Source: Streptomyces capitiformicae (lineage in GTDB: Bacteria > Actinomycetota > Actinomycetes > Streptomycetales > Streptomycetaceae). From it: a DNA stretch of 64,000 bases. Shown in pieces: positions 50,987 to 60,588 of the stretch. A program made the translations under genes and the position numbers. Under the pieces are notes generated by a model that saw only the letters and a program-made list of their open reading frames with translations, was not told the origin of the DNA and ran no database searches. The first letter of the stretch is position 1; every line of letters starts with the position of its first letter. The stretch spans positions 7,013,486 through 7,077,485 of the forward strand of contig NZ_CP022161.1 in assembly GCF_002214185.1 (NCBI RefSeq), written 5' to 3'.

Positions 50987-53086
50987 GTGACGCGCAGCGT
51001 GTACGTGACCGGGATCGACCGCGGCGACGGCCGTCAGGTCGTCGAGCTGGGGATCATGGAGCTCCTGACCCGCCAGGTCGACCGGGTGGGGGTGTTCCGG
51101 CCACTGCTGCACCACGGCCCGGACCGGCTCTTCGAACTGCTGCGCGCCCGTTATCGGCTCTCCCAGGACCCGGCGACCGTGTACGGCATGGACTACCACG
51201 AGGCGTCCACGCTCCAGGCCGAGCACGGTATCGACGAGCTCGTCTCGACCCTCGTCGACCGGTTCCACGCCGTCGCCCGTGACTACGACGTCGTCCTCGT
51301 CCTGGGTACGGATTTCGCCGACACCCAGTTCCCCGACGAGCTGGCCCTCAACGCCCGGCTCGCGAACGAGTTCGGCGCCTCCGTCATCTCCGTCGTCGGC
51401 GGGCGGAAGCAGACCGCCGAGTCCGTTGCCGCCGAGACGCACAACGCGTACCGGGCCTACGCGGGGCTCGGCTGCGACGTCCTCGCCATGGTCGTGAACC
51501 GGGTCGCGCCCGGCGACCGGGCCGAGATAGCCGAGCGGCTCCAGGACTCCCGGCTGCCGCTCCCCGTCCCCTCCTACGTCCTGCCCGACGAGCCCGCGCT
51601 CGCCGCGCCCACCGTCGCCCAGATCACCCACGCCCTCGGCGGCAAGGTGCTTCTCGGCGACGACTCGGGGCTGGCGCGTGACGCGCTGAACTTCGTCTTC
51701 GGCGGGGCCATGCTGCCGAACTTCCTCAACGCCCTGACCCCGGGCTGTCTGGTCGTCACCCCGGGCGACCGGGCGGACCTCGTCGTCGGGGCCCTCGCCG
51801 CTCACAGCGCGGGCACGCCGCCCATCGCCGGTGTGCTGCTCACCCTCAACGAGCGGCCCAGCGACGAGGTCCTCACCCTCGCCGCCCGGCTCGCGCCCGG
51901 CACCCCGGTGGTCGCCGTCGAGAGCGGGTCCTTCCTCACCGCGTCCGAACTCTTCTCCATGGAGGGGAAGTTGAGCGCGGTGACGCCGCGCAAGGCGGAG
52001 ACGGCGCTCGGGCTCTTCGAGCGGTACGTCGACACGGCCGAGCTGCGCACCCGGGTCTCGGCGCCCAGCAGCGACCGGATCACGCCGATGATGTTCGAGC
52101 ACACCCTGCTCGAACAGGCCCGCTCCGACCGGCGCCGCGTGGTCCTCCCCGAGGGCACCGAGGAGCGCGTGCTGCACGCGGCCGAGGTGCTCCTGCGCCG
52201 GGGTGTCTGCGACCTCACGCTCCTCGGGCCCGTCGACCAGATCCGCAAGAAGGCCGCCGACCTGGGCATCGACCTCGGCGGCTGTCAGCTCATCGACCCG
52301 CAGACCTCCGAGATCCGGGACACCTTCGCCGAGAAGTACGCCCAGTACCGGGCCCACAAGAACGTGAGCATGGAGCTGGCGTACGACGTCGTGTCCGACG
52401 TGAACTACTTCGGCACGCTCATGGTCCAGGAGGGGCTCGCCGACGGCATGGTGTCGGGGTCGGTGCACTCCACGGCCGCCACCATCCGGCCCGCTTTCGA
52501 GATCATCAAGACAAGGCCGGACGCCGGCATCGTCTCGTCCGTCTTCTTCATGTGCCTCGCCGACAAGGTGCTCGTCTACGGCGACTGCGCCGTGAACCCC
52601 GACCCGAACGCCGAGCAGCTCGCCGACATCGCCATCCAGTCCGCCGCCACCGCCCGGCAGTTCGGGGTGGAGCCGCGGATCGCGATGCTGTCGTACTCCA
52701 CCGGTACGTCCGGCTCGGGCGCCGACGTCGACAAGGTGCGGGAGGCAACGGAGATCGTACGGTCCCGGCGGCCCGATCTGAAGATCGAGGGGCCGATCCA
52801 GTACGACGCCGCCGTCGAGCCGAGTGTCGCCGCCACCAAGCTGCCCGACTCCGAAGTCGCCGGCCAGGCAACCGTGTTGATCTTCCCGGACCTCAACACC
52901 GGCAACAACACCTACAAGGCCGTGCAGCGCTCGGCCGGCGCTCTCGCCGTCGGGCCGGTCCTCCAGGGGCTGCGCAAGCCGGTCAACGACCTGTCCCGCG
53001 GCGCCCTGGTCCAGGACATCGTCACCACGGTCGCCATCACCGCGATCCAGGCCCAGACGCCCACCACCCCGCCCGCTGCCCAGTGA
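50987..53086 (+). CDS. pta: Phosphate acetyltransferase, long form
   Basis: A 699-residue enzyme converting acetyl-CoA and phosphate to acetyl phosphate. The N-terminal P-loop-like/DRTGG region (1-350, RSVYVTGIDRGDGRQ) is followed by the catalytic PTA domain (380-690: RRVVLPEGTEERVLHAA, DGMVSGSVHST, MLSYSTGTSGSG, LIFPDLNTGNNTYKA). The GTG at 50987 follows CGGAGAGC. It overlaps the next frame; ackA follows. Acetate overflow and acetyl phosphate formation are the expected role. Confidence 0.95.
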   Translation: MTRSVYVTGIDRGDGRQVVELGIMELLTRQVDRVGVFRPLLHHGPDRLFELLRARYRLSQDPATVYGMDYHEASTLQAEHGIDELVSTLVDRFHAVARDYDVVLVLGTDFADTQFPDELALNARLANEFGASVISVVGGRKQTAESVAAETHNAYRAYAGLGCDVLAMVVNRVAPGDRAEIAERLQDSRLPLPVPSYVLPDEPALAAPTVAQITHALGGKVLLGDDSGLARDALNFVFGGAMLPNFLNALTPGCLVVTPGDRADLVVGALAAHSAGTPPIAGVLLTLNERPSDEVLTLAARLAPGTPVVAVESGSFLTASELFSMEGKLSAVTPRKAETALGLFERYVDTAELRTRVSAPSSDRITPMMFEHTLLEQARSDRRRVVLPEGTEERVLHAAEVLLRRGVCDLTLLGPVDQIRKKAADLGIDLGGCQLIDPQTSEIRDTFAEKYAQYRAHKNVSMELAYDVVSDVNYFGTLMVQEGLADGMVSGSVHSTAATIRPAFEIIKTRPDAGIVSSVFFMCLADKVLVYGDCAVNPDPNAEQLADIAIQSAATARQFGVEPRIAMLSYSTGTSGSGADVDKVREATEIVRSRRPDLKIEGPIQYDAAVEPSVAATKLPDSEVAGQATVLIFPDLNTGNNTYKAVQRSAGALAVGPVLQGLRKPVNDLSRGALVQDIVTTVAITAIQAQTPTTPPAAQ

Positions 53087-53106
53087 ACGCCTACAGAAAG
53101 CACACC

Positions 53107-54312
53107 GTGACCGCCACCCGCGTCCTCGTCCTCAACTCCGGCTCCTCCTCGGTGAAGTACCAGCTGCTCGACATGCGCGACAGCAGCCGGCTGGCCGTGG
53201 GCCTGGTCGAGCGGATCGGCGAGGAGAGCTCCCGGCTGAAGCACACCCCACTCAACGACGGCGGCGCCTCCCGCGAGCGCACGGAGTCGATCGCCGACCA
53301 CGCGGCCGCCCTCCAGGCCGTCGCCGAGGAACTGGCGAAGGACGGGCTCGGCCTCGACTCGCCCGAACTGGCCGCCATCGGGCACCGCGTCGTGCACGGA
53401 GGGCAGAGCTTCACCGAGCCCACGGTCGTGAACGACGCCGTGCTCGCCGAGATCGAGCGGCTGATCCCGGTGGCGCCGCTGCACAACCCGGCCAACCTGA
53501 CGGGTATCCGTACGGCCCGGGCGCTGCGCCCCGACCTCCCGCAGGTCGCCGTCTTCGACACGGCCTTCCACACGACGATGCCGGAGTCGGCCGCCCGCTA
53601 CGCGATCGACGTGGAGACCGCCGACACGCACCGCATCCGGCGCTACGGCTTCCACGGCACCTCACACGCGTACGTCTCCCGGGCGACGGCCGAGCTGCTG
53701 GGCAGGTCCCCGGAGGACGTGAACGTCATCGTGCTGCACCTCGGCAACGGGGCGTCCGCCTCCGCCGTACGCGGCGGGGAGTGCGTGGACACCTCGATGG
53801 GGCTGACGCCTTTGGAGGGGCTGGTGATGGGTACGCGGTCCGGTGACATGGACCCTGCCGTCATCTTTCATTTGATGCGCGTTGGCGGAATGTCCACGGA
53901 CGAGATCGACACTCTCCTCAACAAGAAGAGCGGTCTGATCGGTCTGTGCGGCGACAACGACATGCGGGAAATACGCCGTCGTATCGACGAGGGCGACGAA
54001 CGCGCGAAGCTGGCGTTCGACATCTACATTCACCGGTTGAAGAAGTACATCGGTGCCTACTACGCGGTCCTCGGCCGGGTGGACGCGATCGCGTTCACAG
54101 CGGGGGTCGGCGAGAACTCGGCGCCCGTGCGGAAGGCCGCCGTGGCGGGCCTGGAGCAACTGGGCCTGGCCGTGGACGACGAGCTCAACGCCGTACGGAG
54201 TGACGAGCCGCGGCTGATCTCACCGGCCGGCGCTCGGGTGGCGGTCGCGGTGGTGCCGACGGACGAGGAACTGGAGATCGCGACACAGACATACGCCCTC
54301 GTGGAGGCCTGA
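53107..54312 (+). CDS. ackA: Acetate kinase
   Basis: A 401-residue enzyme making acetate and ATP from acetyl phosphate. Motifs: VLVLNSGSSSVKYQL, GHRVVHGG, HNPANLTGI, FDTAFHTTMP, YGFHGTSHAY, HLGNGASA, DTSMGLTPLEG and FTAGVGENS. GTG 53107 follows AGAAAG; GTG 53083, overlapping the pta stop, is an alternative coupled start. It forms the pta-ackA operon. Confidence 0.95.
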   Translation: MTATRVLVLNSGSSSVKYQLLDMRDSSRLAVGLVERIGEESSRLKHTPLNDGGASRERTESIADHAAALQAVAEELAKDGLGLDSPELAAIGHRVVHGGQSFTEPTVVNDAVLAEIERLIPVAPLHNPANLTGIRTARALRPDLPQVAVFDTAFHTTMPESAARYAIDVETADTHRIRRYGFHGTSHAYVSRATAELLGRSPEDVNVIVLHLGNGASASAVRGGECVDTSMGLTPLEGLVMGTRSGDMDPAVIFHLMRVGGMSTDEIDTLLNKKSGLIGLCGDNDMREIRRRIDEGDERAKLAFDIYIHRLKKYIGAYYAVLGRVDAIAFTAGVGENSAPVRKAAVAGLEQLGLAVDDELNAVRSDEPRLISPAGARVAVAVVPTDEELEIATQTYALVEA

Positions 54313-54394
54313 AAAGGCCTACCCATAGGTAACTGGGAGGGTTCGCACGGGCCCTCAACTGAGCGGCATTCCGCCCTTTTGTGTTTTCCATCAG

Positions 54395-54429
54395 ACGGAA
54401 TATTCCGTAGCGAAACAAACCGATAGGAT
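54395..54429 (+). promoter_or_regulatory. pyk promoter with palindromic operator
   Basis: A perfect 14-bp palindrome ACGGAATATTCCGT (54395-54408) lies over the -35 region; the -10 box TAGGAT (54424-54429) ends 6 bp before the pyk ATG, so the transcript would start at or next to the A of ATG. The site probably binds a regulator that controls pyk. Confidence 0.6.
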
Positions 54430-54435
54430 CGCCCC

Positions 54436-55866
54436 ATGCGCCGTTCGAAAATCGTTTGTACTCTCGGCCCCGCGGTCGACTCCCATGAGCAGCTTGTCGC
54501 GCTGATCGAGGCCGGCATGAACGTGGCCCGCTTCAATTTCAGCCACGGCAGCCACGCCGAGCACCAGGGCCGCTACGACCGCCTCCGCGCCGCGTGCGCC
54601 GAGACCGGCAAGGCCATCGGTGTCCTCGCCGACCTGCAGGGCCCGAAGATCCGTCTGGAGACCTTCGCCGAGGGTCCGGTGGAGCTGGTGCGCGGTGACG
54701 AGTTCACCATCACTGCCGAGGACGTGCCGGGCGACAAGCAGATCTGCGGTACGACGTACAAGGGGCTGCCCGGTGACGTCGCCCCCGGCGACCAGGTCCT
54801 CATCAACGACGGCAACGTCGAGCTGAAGGTCCTCGAGGTCGACGGTCCGCGGGTGCGCACGGAGGTCATCGAGGGCGGTGTCATCTCGGACCACAAGGGC
54901 ATCAACCTGCCCGGCGCGGCCGTGAACGTGCCCGCGCTGTCCGAGAAGGACGTCGAGGACCTGCGGTTCGCGCTGCGGATGGGCTGCGACCTGGTGGCGC
55001 TCTCCTTCGTCCGGGACGCGGGCGATGTGCGGGACGTCCACAAGGTGATGGACGAGGTGGGCCGCCGGGTCCCCGTCATCGCCAAGGTGGAGAAGCCGCA
55101 GGCGGTCGAGAACATGGAGGACGTCGTGATGGCGTTCGACGGCGTGATGGTCGCCCGTGGCGACCTGGCCGTCGAGTACCCGCTCGAGAAGGTCCCCATG
55201 GTGCAGAAGCGGCTCATCGAGCTGTGCCGCCGCAACGCCAAGCCGGTGATCGTGGCGACCCAGATGATGGAGTCGATGATCACCAACTCCCGCCCCACGC
55301 GCGCCGAGGCGTCCGACGTCGCCAACGCGATCCTGGACGGCGCGGACGCGGTCATGCTGTCGGCGGAGTCCAGCGTGGGCGCGTACCCGCTGGAGACGGT
55401 CCGTACGATGTCGAAGATCGTCGCGGCGGCCGAGGAGGAACTGCTCTCCAAGGGCCTCCAGCCGCTGGTGCCGGGCAAGAAGCCGCGGACGCAGGGTGGT
55501 TCGATCGCCCGTGCCGCCTGCGAGATCGCCGACTTCCTCGGTGGCCGGGCCCTGGTGGCCTTCACGCAGTCCGGTGACACCGCCCGCCGGCTGTCCCGCT
55601 ATCGCGCGTCGCAGCCGATCATCGCCTACACCACCGACGAATCCACCCGTAACCAGCTGGCGCTCAGCTGGGGTGTCGAGTCGCATGTCGTGCCGTTCGT
55701 GAACAGCACCGACGAGATGGTCGACCTGGTCGACCACGAGATGGTCAAGCTCAACCGTTTCAACGTGGGCGACATCGCCGTCATCACCGCCGGTTCGCCC
55801 CCCGGTGTCCCGGGCACCACGAACATGGTCCGGGTGCACCACCTGGGCGGCGGCGCACGCGACTGA
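54436..55866 (+). CDS. pyk: Pyruvate kinase
   Basis: A 476-residue glycolytic enzyme making pyruvate and ATP. Motifs: RRSKIVCTLGPA, MNVARFNFSHG, DLQGPKIRLE, LINDGNVELKV, LSFVRDAGDV, VIAKVEKPQAV, MVARGDLAVEYP and ATQMMESMI. The length is normal. No Shine-Dalgarno sequence precedes ATG 54436, and the promoter position predicts a leaderless mRNA. It is downstream of ackA (123-bp gap). Confidence 0.96.
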   Translation: MRRSKIVCTLGPAVDSHEQLVALIEAGMNVARFNFSHGSHAEHQGRYDRLRAACAETGKAIGVLADLQGPKIRLETFAEGPVELVRGDEFTITAEDVPGDKQICGTTYKGLPGDVAPGDQVLINDGNVELKVLEVDGPRVRTEVIEGGVISDHKGINLPGAAVNVPALSEKDVEDLRFALRMGCDLVALSFVRDAGDVRDVHKVMDEVGRRVPVIAKVEKPQAVENMEDVVMAFDGVMVARGDLAVEYPLEKVPMVQKRLIELCRRNAKPVIVATQMMESMITNSRPTRAEASDVANAILDGADAVMLSAESSVGAYPLETVRTMSKIVAAAEEELLSKGLQPLVPGKKPRTQGGSIARAACEIADFLGGRALVAFTQSGDTARRLSRYRASQPIIAYTTDESTRNQLALSWGVESHVVPFVNSTDEMVDLVDHEMVKLNRFNVGDIAVITAGSPPGVPGTTNMVRVHHLGGGARD

Positions 55867-55899
55867 CGCGACGCCGAGGCCCTACAGGCCGTACGTACG

Positions 55900-55941
55900 A
55901 CAGTGAGGGCGCCCCCTGCGGACAGGGGGCGCCCTCACTGT
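55900..55941. terminator. Bidirectional terminator, perfect 18-bp stem
   Basis: ACAGTGAGGGCGCCCCCT (55900-55917) pairs with AGGGGGCGCCCTCACTGT (55924-55941), followed by GTTGTG. It lies 33 bp after the pyk stop and before the end of the convergent secreted-protein gene. Confidence 0.9.
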
Positions 55942-55976
55942 GTTGTGCGGCTCCCGAACGGGTCCTGTGCGACTGC

Positions 55977-57338
55977 TCAGTCGGTCATGAACTGGTGCAT
56001 GCCCGGCACGGTCAGCGTTCCGCCGAACTGGCCCGCCTGGACGACCTTCACCTTGGTGAAGTAGATCAGCGGGATGTCCAGCGGCGGCGGGTGCCTCGGG
56101 TCGAAGGTCACCGGGATCAGGCCGAGCAGGTTGCCGGAGATGCTCTCCGTGTACATGACCGTCGTGCCGTCGCGGATGGTGGACGTGGTGCCCTTGCCGG
56201 CCTGCACGTGGTAGGTGACGCCGGCCTGCTTGTCCTCGACCGTCTGGTGCAGGTCGCCGATGTCCGAGCCGTCGGAGACGACGTACTTCAGGACCTCCTT
56301 GACCGAGCCGTTGGCGGTCTTCACCTTGACGACGCCCTTGTAGGAGGCGCCCTTCAGCAGCAGCGAGCTGGCGTTCAGGTACCACGGGTCGTCGGGCAGC
56401 GGCGGGATGCCCTGCTCGATGCCGCTCTCGTCGTCCGTTGCGGCCGGGCAGTCCTCCGCGTTCACCCCGTCGCTCGGGGACGGGCTCGGGGACACGGTCT
56501 CGTCGTCGGCGGTGTCGTCAGCCGTGTCGTCGGTCGTGTCCTCGGCGGTGTCGGTGACGTCCTTCGCGGTGTCCTCGACCTTGTCCGCGGCGTCGTCGGC
56601 GGTGTCCTTCGCGTCCTTGGAGGCGTCGGACGAGTCCGTGTTCCCGGACGAGCCGGAGGTGTCGTCCGTGGCCGAGGGGGACGGCGTGGCCGAGGGCGTG
56701 GCGCCGGCCGACGTCTCCTTGTCGTCCGGCGTGAACAGGTCCTCGAGCGCGGTGCCGATGTCGTCCAGGACGTTGCCACCGGTCTCGGGGGCGGACGGCG
56801 ACGGCGTGGCCGTGGCGCCCGCGGCCTCCTTCCCGGCGGTGTCCTCGGTCGTGGACTCGCCCGTGTCGGACGTCTCCTTGTCGCCGGAACCTGAATCCGA
56901 CGAAGAGGAGCCGTCGGAGGACGTGTCGTCCGACGCCGAGTCGTCCGAGGAGCCCGTGTCCGAGTCCGTCGGCGTGTCATCGTCCGTCGCCGTGCCGTCG
57001 TCCGCCGTGCCGTCGCTCTCCGAGGCGGACGGGGAGGGCGTGGGCGAGGCCGTGGCGTCGTCGCCGTCCTCGGCGGCCTCCAGGGCCTCCACGCAGTCCT
57101 TGTACTCGTCGGCCGTCAGGCTCTGCGACGCCGGGTCCTCGGCGCGGGCGAGCGTGAGCGTGGGCGTGAAGCCCGTACCCATGAGGACCGCCGTCGGCAT
57201 CGCCGCCAGGGCTATCGCCTTGCCCGCCGGCATCTTGAGCCGGGTGAGAAGGGGCTTCTTGGGCGCCGCGTGCCGCGGTCCGGATCTCGCACGGGACTCT
57301 CCCACCGAAGTCCCGTGGGTCACCTCGTCAGCCGGCAC
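55977..57338 (-). CDS. Secreted protein with long acidic disordered region
   Basis: A 453-residue protein. A signal/hydrophobic stretch near residues 40-65 (KAIALAAMPTAVLMGTG) is followed by a very long Ser/Thr/Asp/Glu-rich region (about 95-310) with DDTADDTADD-type repeats, and a C-terminal folded domain (330-453, DDPWYLNASSLLLKGASY onward). GTG 57338 has GGGAGG at ideal spacing; the frame goes to 57389. It is the last gene after DUF6230 and DUF6114-type genes, probably co-transcribed surface proteins. I do not recognise the C-terminal family. Confidence 0.75.
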   Translation of the reverse strand: MPADEVTHGTSVGESRARSGPRHAAPKKPLLTRLKMPAGKAIALAAMPTAVLMGTGFTPTLTLARAEDPASQSLTADEYKDCVEALEAAEDGDDATASPTPSPSASESDGTADDGTATDDDTPTDSDTGSSDDSASDDTSSDGSSSSDSGSGDKETSDTGESTTEDTAGKEAAGATATPSPSAPETGGNVLDDIGTALEDLFTPDDKETSAGATPSATPSPSATDDTSGSSGNTDSSDASKDAKDTADDAADKVEDTAKDVTDTAEDTTDDTADDTADDETVSPSPSPSDGVNAEDCPAATDDESGIEQGIPPLPDDPWYLNASSLLLKGASYKGVVKVKTANGSVKEVLKYVVSDGSDIGDLHQTVEDKQAGVTYHVQAGKGTTSTIRDGTTVMYTESISGNLLGLIPVTFDPRHPPPLDIPLIYFTKVKVVQAGQFGGTLTVPGMHQFMTD

Positions 57339-57954
57339 TGTGCCTCCCGTTCGTCCCGTTCGTGGGGGTGGTACCTGACAGGTCGTCACCCTCGCCGTTC
57401 GCCGCCCCGTTCACCGAGCCCGCTGCGGCGGGTTCCGGGGCGTCGCCCTTGTGGAGGTCGACCTGACCTTGCTGTGCCATGCCTTGGGGAGCCGCAGCCT
57501 GGGGAGCCGTGTCCTGGCGCGTCGGCATGCTGTACGTGGACGGCACCGCCGCCTCCTCGCGGCCCGGCGCCCAGGCGATGGCCATCGCGCCACCGACCAA
57601 CGAGAGCAGGAAGCCGACACCGAAGCCACCGAGGTTGGAGACCGGGATCGACACCAGCGCCAGGAGGATCGCCGCGGTACCGGCGAAGGTGCGTACGTGC
57701 CGCTGGAACCACAGGCTGACCCCGAGCACCACCAGCAGCACGCCGATGATGAGGGATCCGGCACCACCGGTCGTCGCCATGGCGAGCGTCAGATGACCGA
57801 TCTGCAGGTTCGCGTACGGCAGGTACATGATCGGGAAACCGCCGAGCAGTACCAACAGGCCCGCCCAGAAGGGGCGACTGCCCCTCCAGTCGCGGAAGCG
57901 CCGCCGAAAGGCGTGGAGATAGTCTTCGTTCTGCCCCGTTGACTCGGCGCTCAT
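57328..57954 (-). CDS. DUF6114-type integral membrane protein
   Basis: A 208-residue protein with about four membrane helices (FWAGLLVLLGGFPIMYLPYA, then HLTLAMATTGG...LIIGVLLVVLGVSLW, and two more) and a Pro/Gln-rich cytosolic or external tail from about residue 145. The order and spacing match Streptomyces DUF6114 proteins. ATG 57954 follows GGGAG; the frame extends to 57996. It overlaps the start of the downstream secreted-protein gene by 11 bp. It follows the DUF6230 gene by 165 bp. Confidence 0.8.
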   Translation of the reverse strand: MSAESTGQNEDYLHAFRRRFRDWRGSRPFWAGLLVLLGGFPIMYLPYANLQIGHLTLAMATTGGAGSLIIGVLLVVLGVSLWFQRHVRTFAGTAAILLALVSIPVSNLGGFGVGFLLSLVGGAMAIAWAPGREEAAVPSTYSMPTRQDTAPQAAAPQGMAQQGQVDLHKGDAPEPAAAGSVNGAANGEGDDLSGTTPTNGTNGRHSAG

Positions 57955-58119
57955 GGACAACAGCTCCCTGGAACGGTGTTGCTGTGAGAAGTTCACGTAC
58001 GCCGCGTACGAGGCGCGCGTACTGATTTCACGTACGGAACTCGCGTACGCGGCGTTCGCGCACGGCGAGAAAGACGGGCGGGCGAAGAAGCTGGGCCCCC
58101 TCGCCCGCCCACGGAGTGC

Positions 58120-58755
58120 TCAGTAGCACTCCACGACGCCCTTGTGGAGCGACATCTTCAAGTTGCTCAGCTTGAAGGTTCCGGCAGTGGTCGCCCACGC
58201 CGTCTGCTTCACATCGGTCAGCGTGGCCGAGTCGGCCTGCTGGGCGAACCCGTAGGGGTTGGCCTGCTCCTTGCCGCCCTTCATGCCCGGACCCTTGTTG
58301 GCGTCCTTGGCCGCCACACCGATGTCGATGCCACGGAAGGTGGCATCCGCCGAGAGGTCCTCGACGTCGATGTAGAGGTTCTCGGCCTCGACCTTCTTGC
58401 CACCGGTACCGGCGGTCAGCTTGAGGCTGACGCTACCGAGGATCGGGACGTTCGGGGTGACGACCGACTGGCACATGTTGGAGATCTCCGCGTTCTTGAA
58501 CGCGGAGACGGCGACGGGGTGAATCGTCTTCTCGCCCTTGAGGGTGTAGCCCTCGTCGAGCGCCCCGTACTGCGAGAAGCCCGTACCGTCGAGCCGGTCA
58601 GCCGTCACCTTGAACGACTGGCCCGACACGCTGAACGACGCGGCGAGAGCACCCTGCGCGAGGGCGACACCTATCGCTGCCGTCGCGGCGACGCTGGGCA
58701 CCATGACCACAGCGAACCGCTTCCATCTGGTCCCGCCACGCACCTGGGACTCCAT
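58120..58755 (-). CDS. DUF6230-type secreted/surface protein
   Basis: A 211-residue protein. A twin-basic start and hydrophobic stretch (WKRFAVVMVPSVAATAAIGV) form an N-terminal signal or anchor, followed by a beta-rich domain with FSVSGQSFKVTADRLDGTGF and a final VVECY. It fits the Streptomyces DUF6230 family. ATG 58755 follows AAGGAGGAAAT. The gene is first of a set with a DUF6114 protein and a disordered secreted protein, a common Streptomyces arrangement of unknown role. Confidence 0.82.
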   Translation of the reverse strand: MESQVRGGTRWKRFAVVMVPSVAATAAIGVALAQGALAASFSVSGQSFKVTADRLDGTGFSQYGALDEGYTLKGEKTIHPVAVSAFKNAEISNMCQSVVTPNVPILGSVSLKLTAGTGGKKVEAENLYIDVEDLSADATFRGIDIGVAAKDANKGPGMKGGKEQANPYGFAQQADSATLTDVKQTAWATTAGTFKLSNLKMSLHKGVVECY

Positions 58756-59131
58756 ATTTCCTCCTTCTCGGACGTACATCTCCTGACCGGCTCGCCCCGT
58801 GGAACGGCGGCTCGGCCGGGCAGGGATGGGAGAAGTGCTACGTCCTCGGTAAGGAGAGCGCCCGCGCTCGACGGCGCGTACAGCGCCCGAATCACCGGCG
58901 ATCACCCCCGAGCGACAACCACTGGTCGCGCCTGACACGCATCACGCACAACCTGCTGGACAGGCTCTGCCGTTGAGCAGAGACCCCCCTGTCCAAGAGC
59001 CGGCGCCACTGTCGCCGGCTCTACTCGGTGGGGACCCAGAAAACCCGTTGACCCGACTGGCCGGCGGGGTACGGGAATGGACCGAGCGTCGCCGATCGTG
59101 GTGCATTCTCGCCGCCCCCGCAAGGGGGTTC

Positions 59132-59315
59132 GTTACTGGCTAGTAACGGACGGATAACCGAACAACGACCCATCGGCATCGGTCAACAACCCAGGGTGGC
59201 CCCGAGTGAGGCGGCACATCGGTGAACACTCGGACAGACTCCGACAGAATGACGACATTCTCTTACTGCCAGTAACAGCGGCCGCGATTACCAAGATTTG
59301 GTAAAGCGCGGCCGC
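59132..59315. promoter_or_regulatory. Repeated TTACTG-type sites and compound hairpin
   Basis: In the 685-bp gap 58756-59440, GTTACTGGCTAGTAAC (59132-59147) and TTACTGCCAGTAA (59263-59275) are two related inverted repeats. A 38-nt hairpin follows (59278-59315: GCGGCCGCG/CGCGGCCGC outside, TTACCAA/TTGGTAA inside). The sites are upstream of the DUF6230 gene and downstream of the thioredoxin-like gene. They look like operators of a TetR/GntR-type regulator; the protein is unknown. I see no gene in the gap. Confidence 0.5.
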
Positions 59316-59440
59316 AGTGTCGCTGTGTCGGCAAATCTTTCACCCACGCCTCACGCGCCACGGCACTTCGGGCCGGGGCGCGCACAACCCCGCCCCACGG
59401 GGTCGCGCGCGGGCGATCGATGGCGATCGATGACGATCGA

Positions 59441-60418
59441 TCAGAACAGGGCCCGCGCCAACGCCCGCCGCGCCGCGGTCACCCGCGGATCGTCGGACCC
59501 GACCACCTCGAACAGCTCAAGCAGCCGCAGCCGTACGGCATCCCGGTCCTCCCCGGCCGTGCGCCGCACCGTGTCGATGAGTCGACCGAACGCGTCGTCC
59601 ACATGTCCGCCGACGAGGTCGAGGTCCGCCGCCGCGATCTGTGCCTGGGCGTCAGCGGGGTTCTCGGCGGCCGCCTTGCGCACCTCCTGCGGGTCGGCGC
59701 CCTGCACCCGCTGCAGCAACTCGGCCTGCGCGAGGCCCAGTTTGGCCTCGCTGTTGCCCGGGTCGTCGATCAGCACGTTCTTGTACGCCTGCACCGCACC
59801 GCCGAAGTCGCCCGCGTCCAGCGCGTGTACGGCGGCTTCGAGCAGGTGGTCGTAGGGGCCCGCCGGGGTCTGCGGGGCCTCCTCGGTGGCGGCGCCGGGC
59901 TCGGCGTCCGGGTCCACCACGAGGCCGGTGAGACCGAAGCGCTGCTCGGCGACCTGCACGAGCTGGTCGAGGGTGGCGCGGATCTGCTGCTCGGGGGCGG
60001 CGCCCTGGAAGAGGGGCAGCGCCTGCCCGGCCACCACAGCGAAGACCGCCGGAATCCCTTGGATCCCGAACTGCTGCATCAACATCTGGTTGGCGTCGAC
60101 ATCGATCTTGGCGAGGACGAACTTGCCGTTGTACTCGACGGCCAGCCGCTCCAGCACCGGGCTGAGCTGCTTGCAGGGCTGGCACCACTCGGCCCAGAAG
60201 TCGATGACGACGGGCACCTCGGTGGACCGCTGCAGAACCTCGCTCTCGAACCCGGCCTCATCGACATCGATGACCAGGTCGGCCGGAGAGACCGCCCCTC
60301 CCCCGCCCTGCCTGGCCGCTTCGGCGCGCGCCTGCTCCGCCTTCGCCTTGGCCTCCTGGGCCGCCTTCACCGCGGCGAGGTCGACGACTCCGCTCATGGA
60401 CATGTTCCGTGGCTGCAT
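59441..60418 (-). CDS. YbbN/CnoX-type thioredoxin-TPR protein
   Basis: A 325-residue cytosolic protein. An Ala-rich coil (12-38) precedes a thioredoxin domain with WCQPC (78-82) and GIQGIPAVFAV, then TPR-like helices (YDHLLEAAVHALDAGDFGGA...). The layout is that of YbbN/CnoX, an oxidative-stress holdase that delivers clients to chaperones, but the active motif retains both cysteines. ATG 60418 follows GGGGGAGGATG; an upstream frame goes to 60493. Confidence 0.88.
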   Translation of the reverse strand: MQPRNMSMSGVVDLAAVKAAQEAKAKAEQARAEAARQGGGGAVSPADLVIDVDEAGFESEVLQRSTEVPVVIDFWAEWCQPCKQLSPVLERLAVEYNGKFVLAKIDVDANQMLMQQFGIQGIPAVFAVVAGQALPLFQGAAPEQQIRATLDQLVQVAEQRFGLTGLVVDPDAEPGAATEEAPQTPAGPYDHLLEAAVHALDAGDFGGAVQAYKNVLIDDPGNSEAKLGLAQAELLQRVQGADPQEVRKAAAENPADAQAQIAAADLDLVGGHVDDAFGRLIDTVRRTAGEDRDAVRLRLLELFEVVGSDDPRVTAARRALARALF

Positions 60419-60588
60419 GAGTACATCCTCCCCCCTCAGAGCGCACGCGTGAAAAGCGACAGCCTTTCGATACGTGTCGTAGCGTAACTGCACTGGCGAC
60501 TCCTATATACCCACCCCCCGGTGATCTGCCTCACGGCAACACACAAGACATGCCGAAGCCCCCGGGAACGGCCGGATATGGTCGGCGG

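Noticed and set aside
59278..59315. Terminator of the thioredoxin-TPR gene
   Set aside because: It lies more than 120 bp past the stop and is next to operator-like repeats; regulatory structure is as likely.
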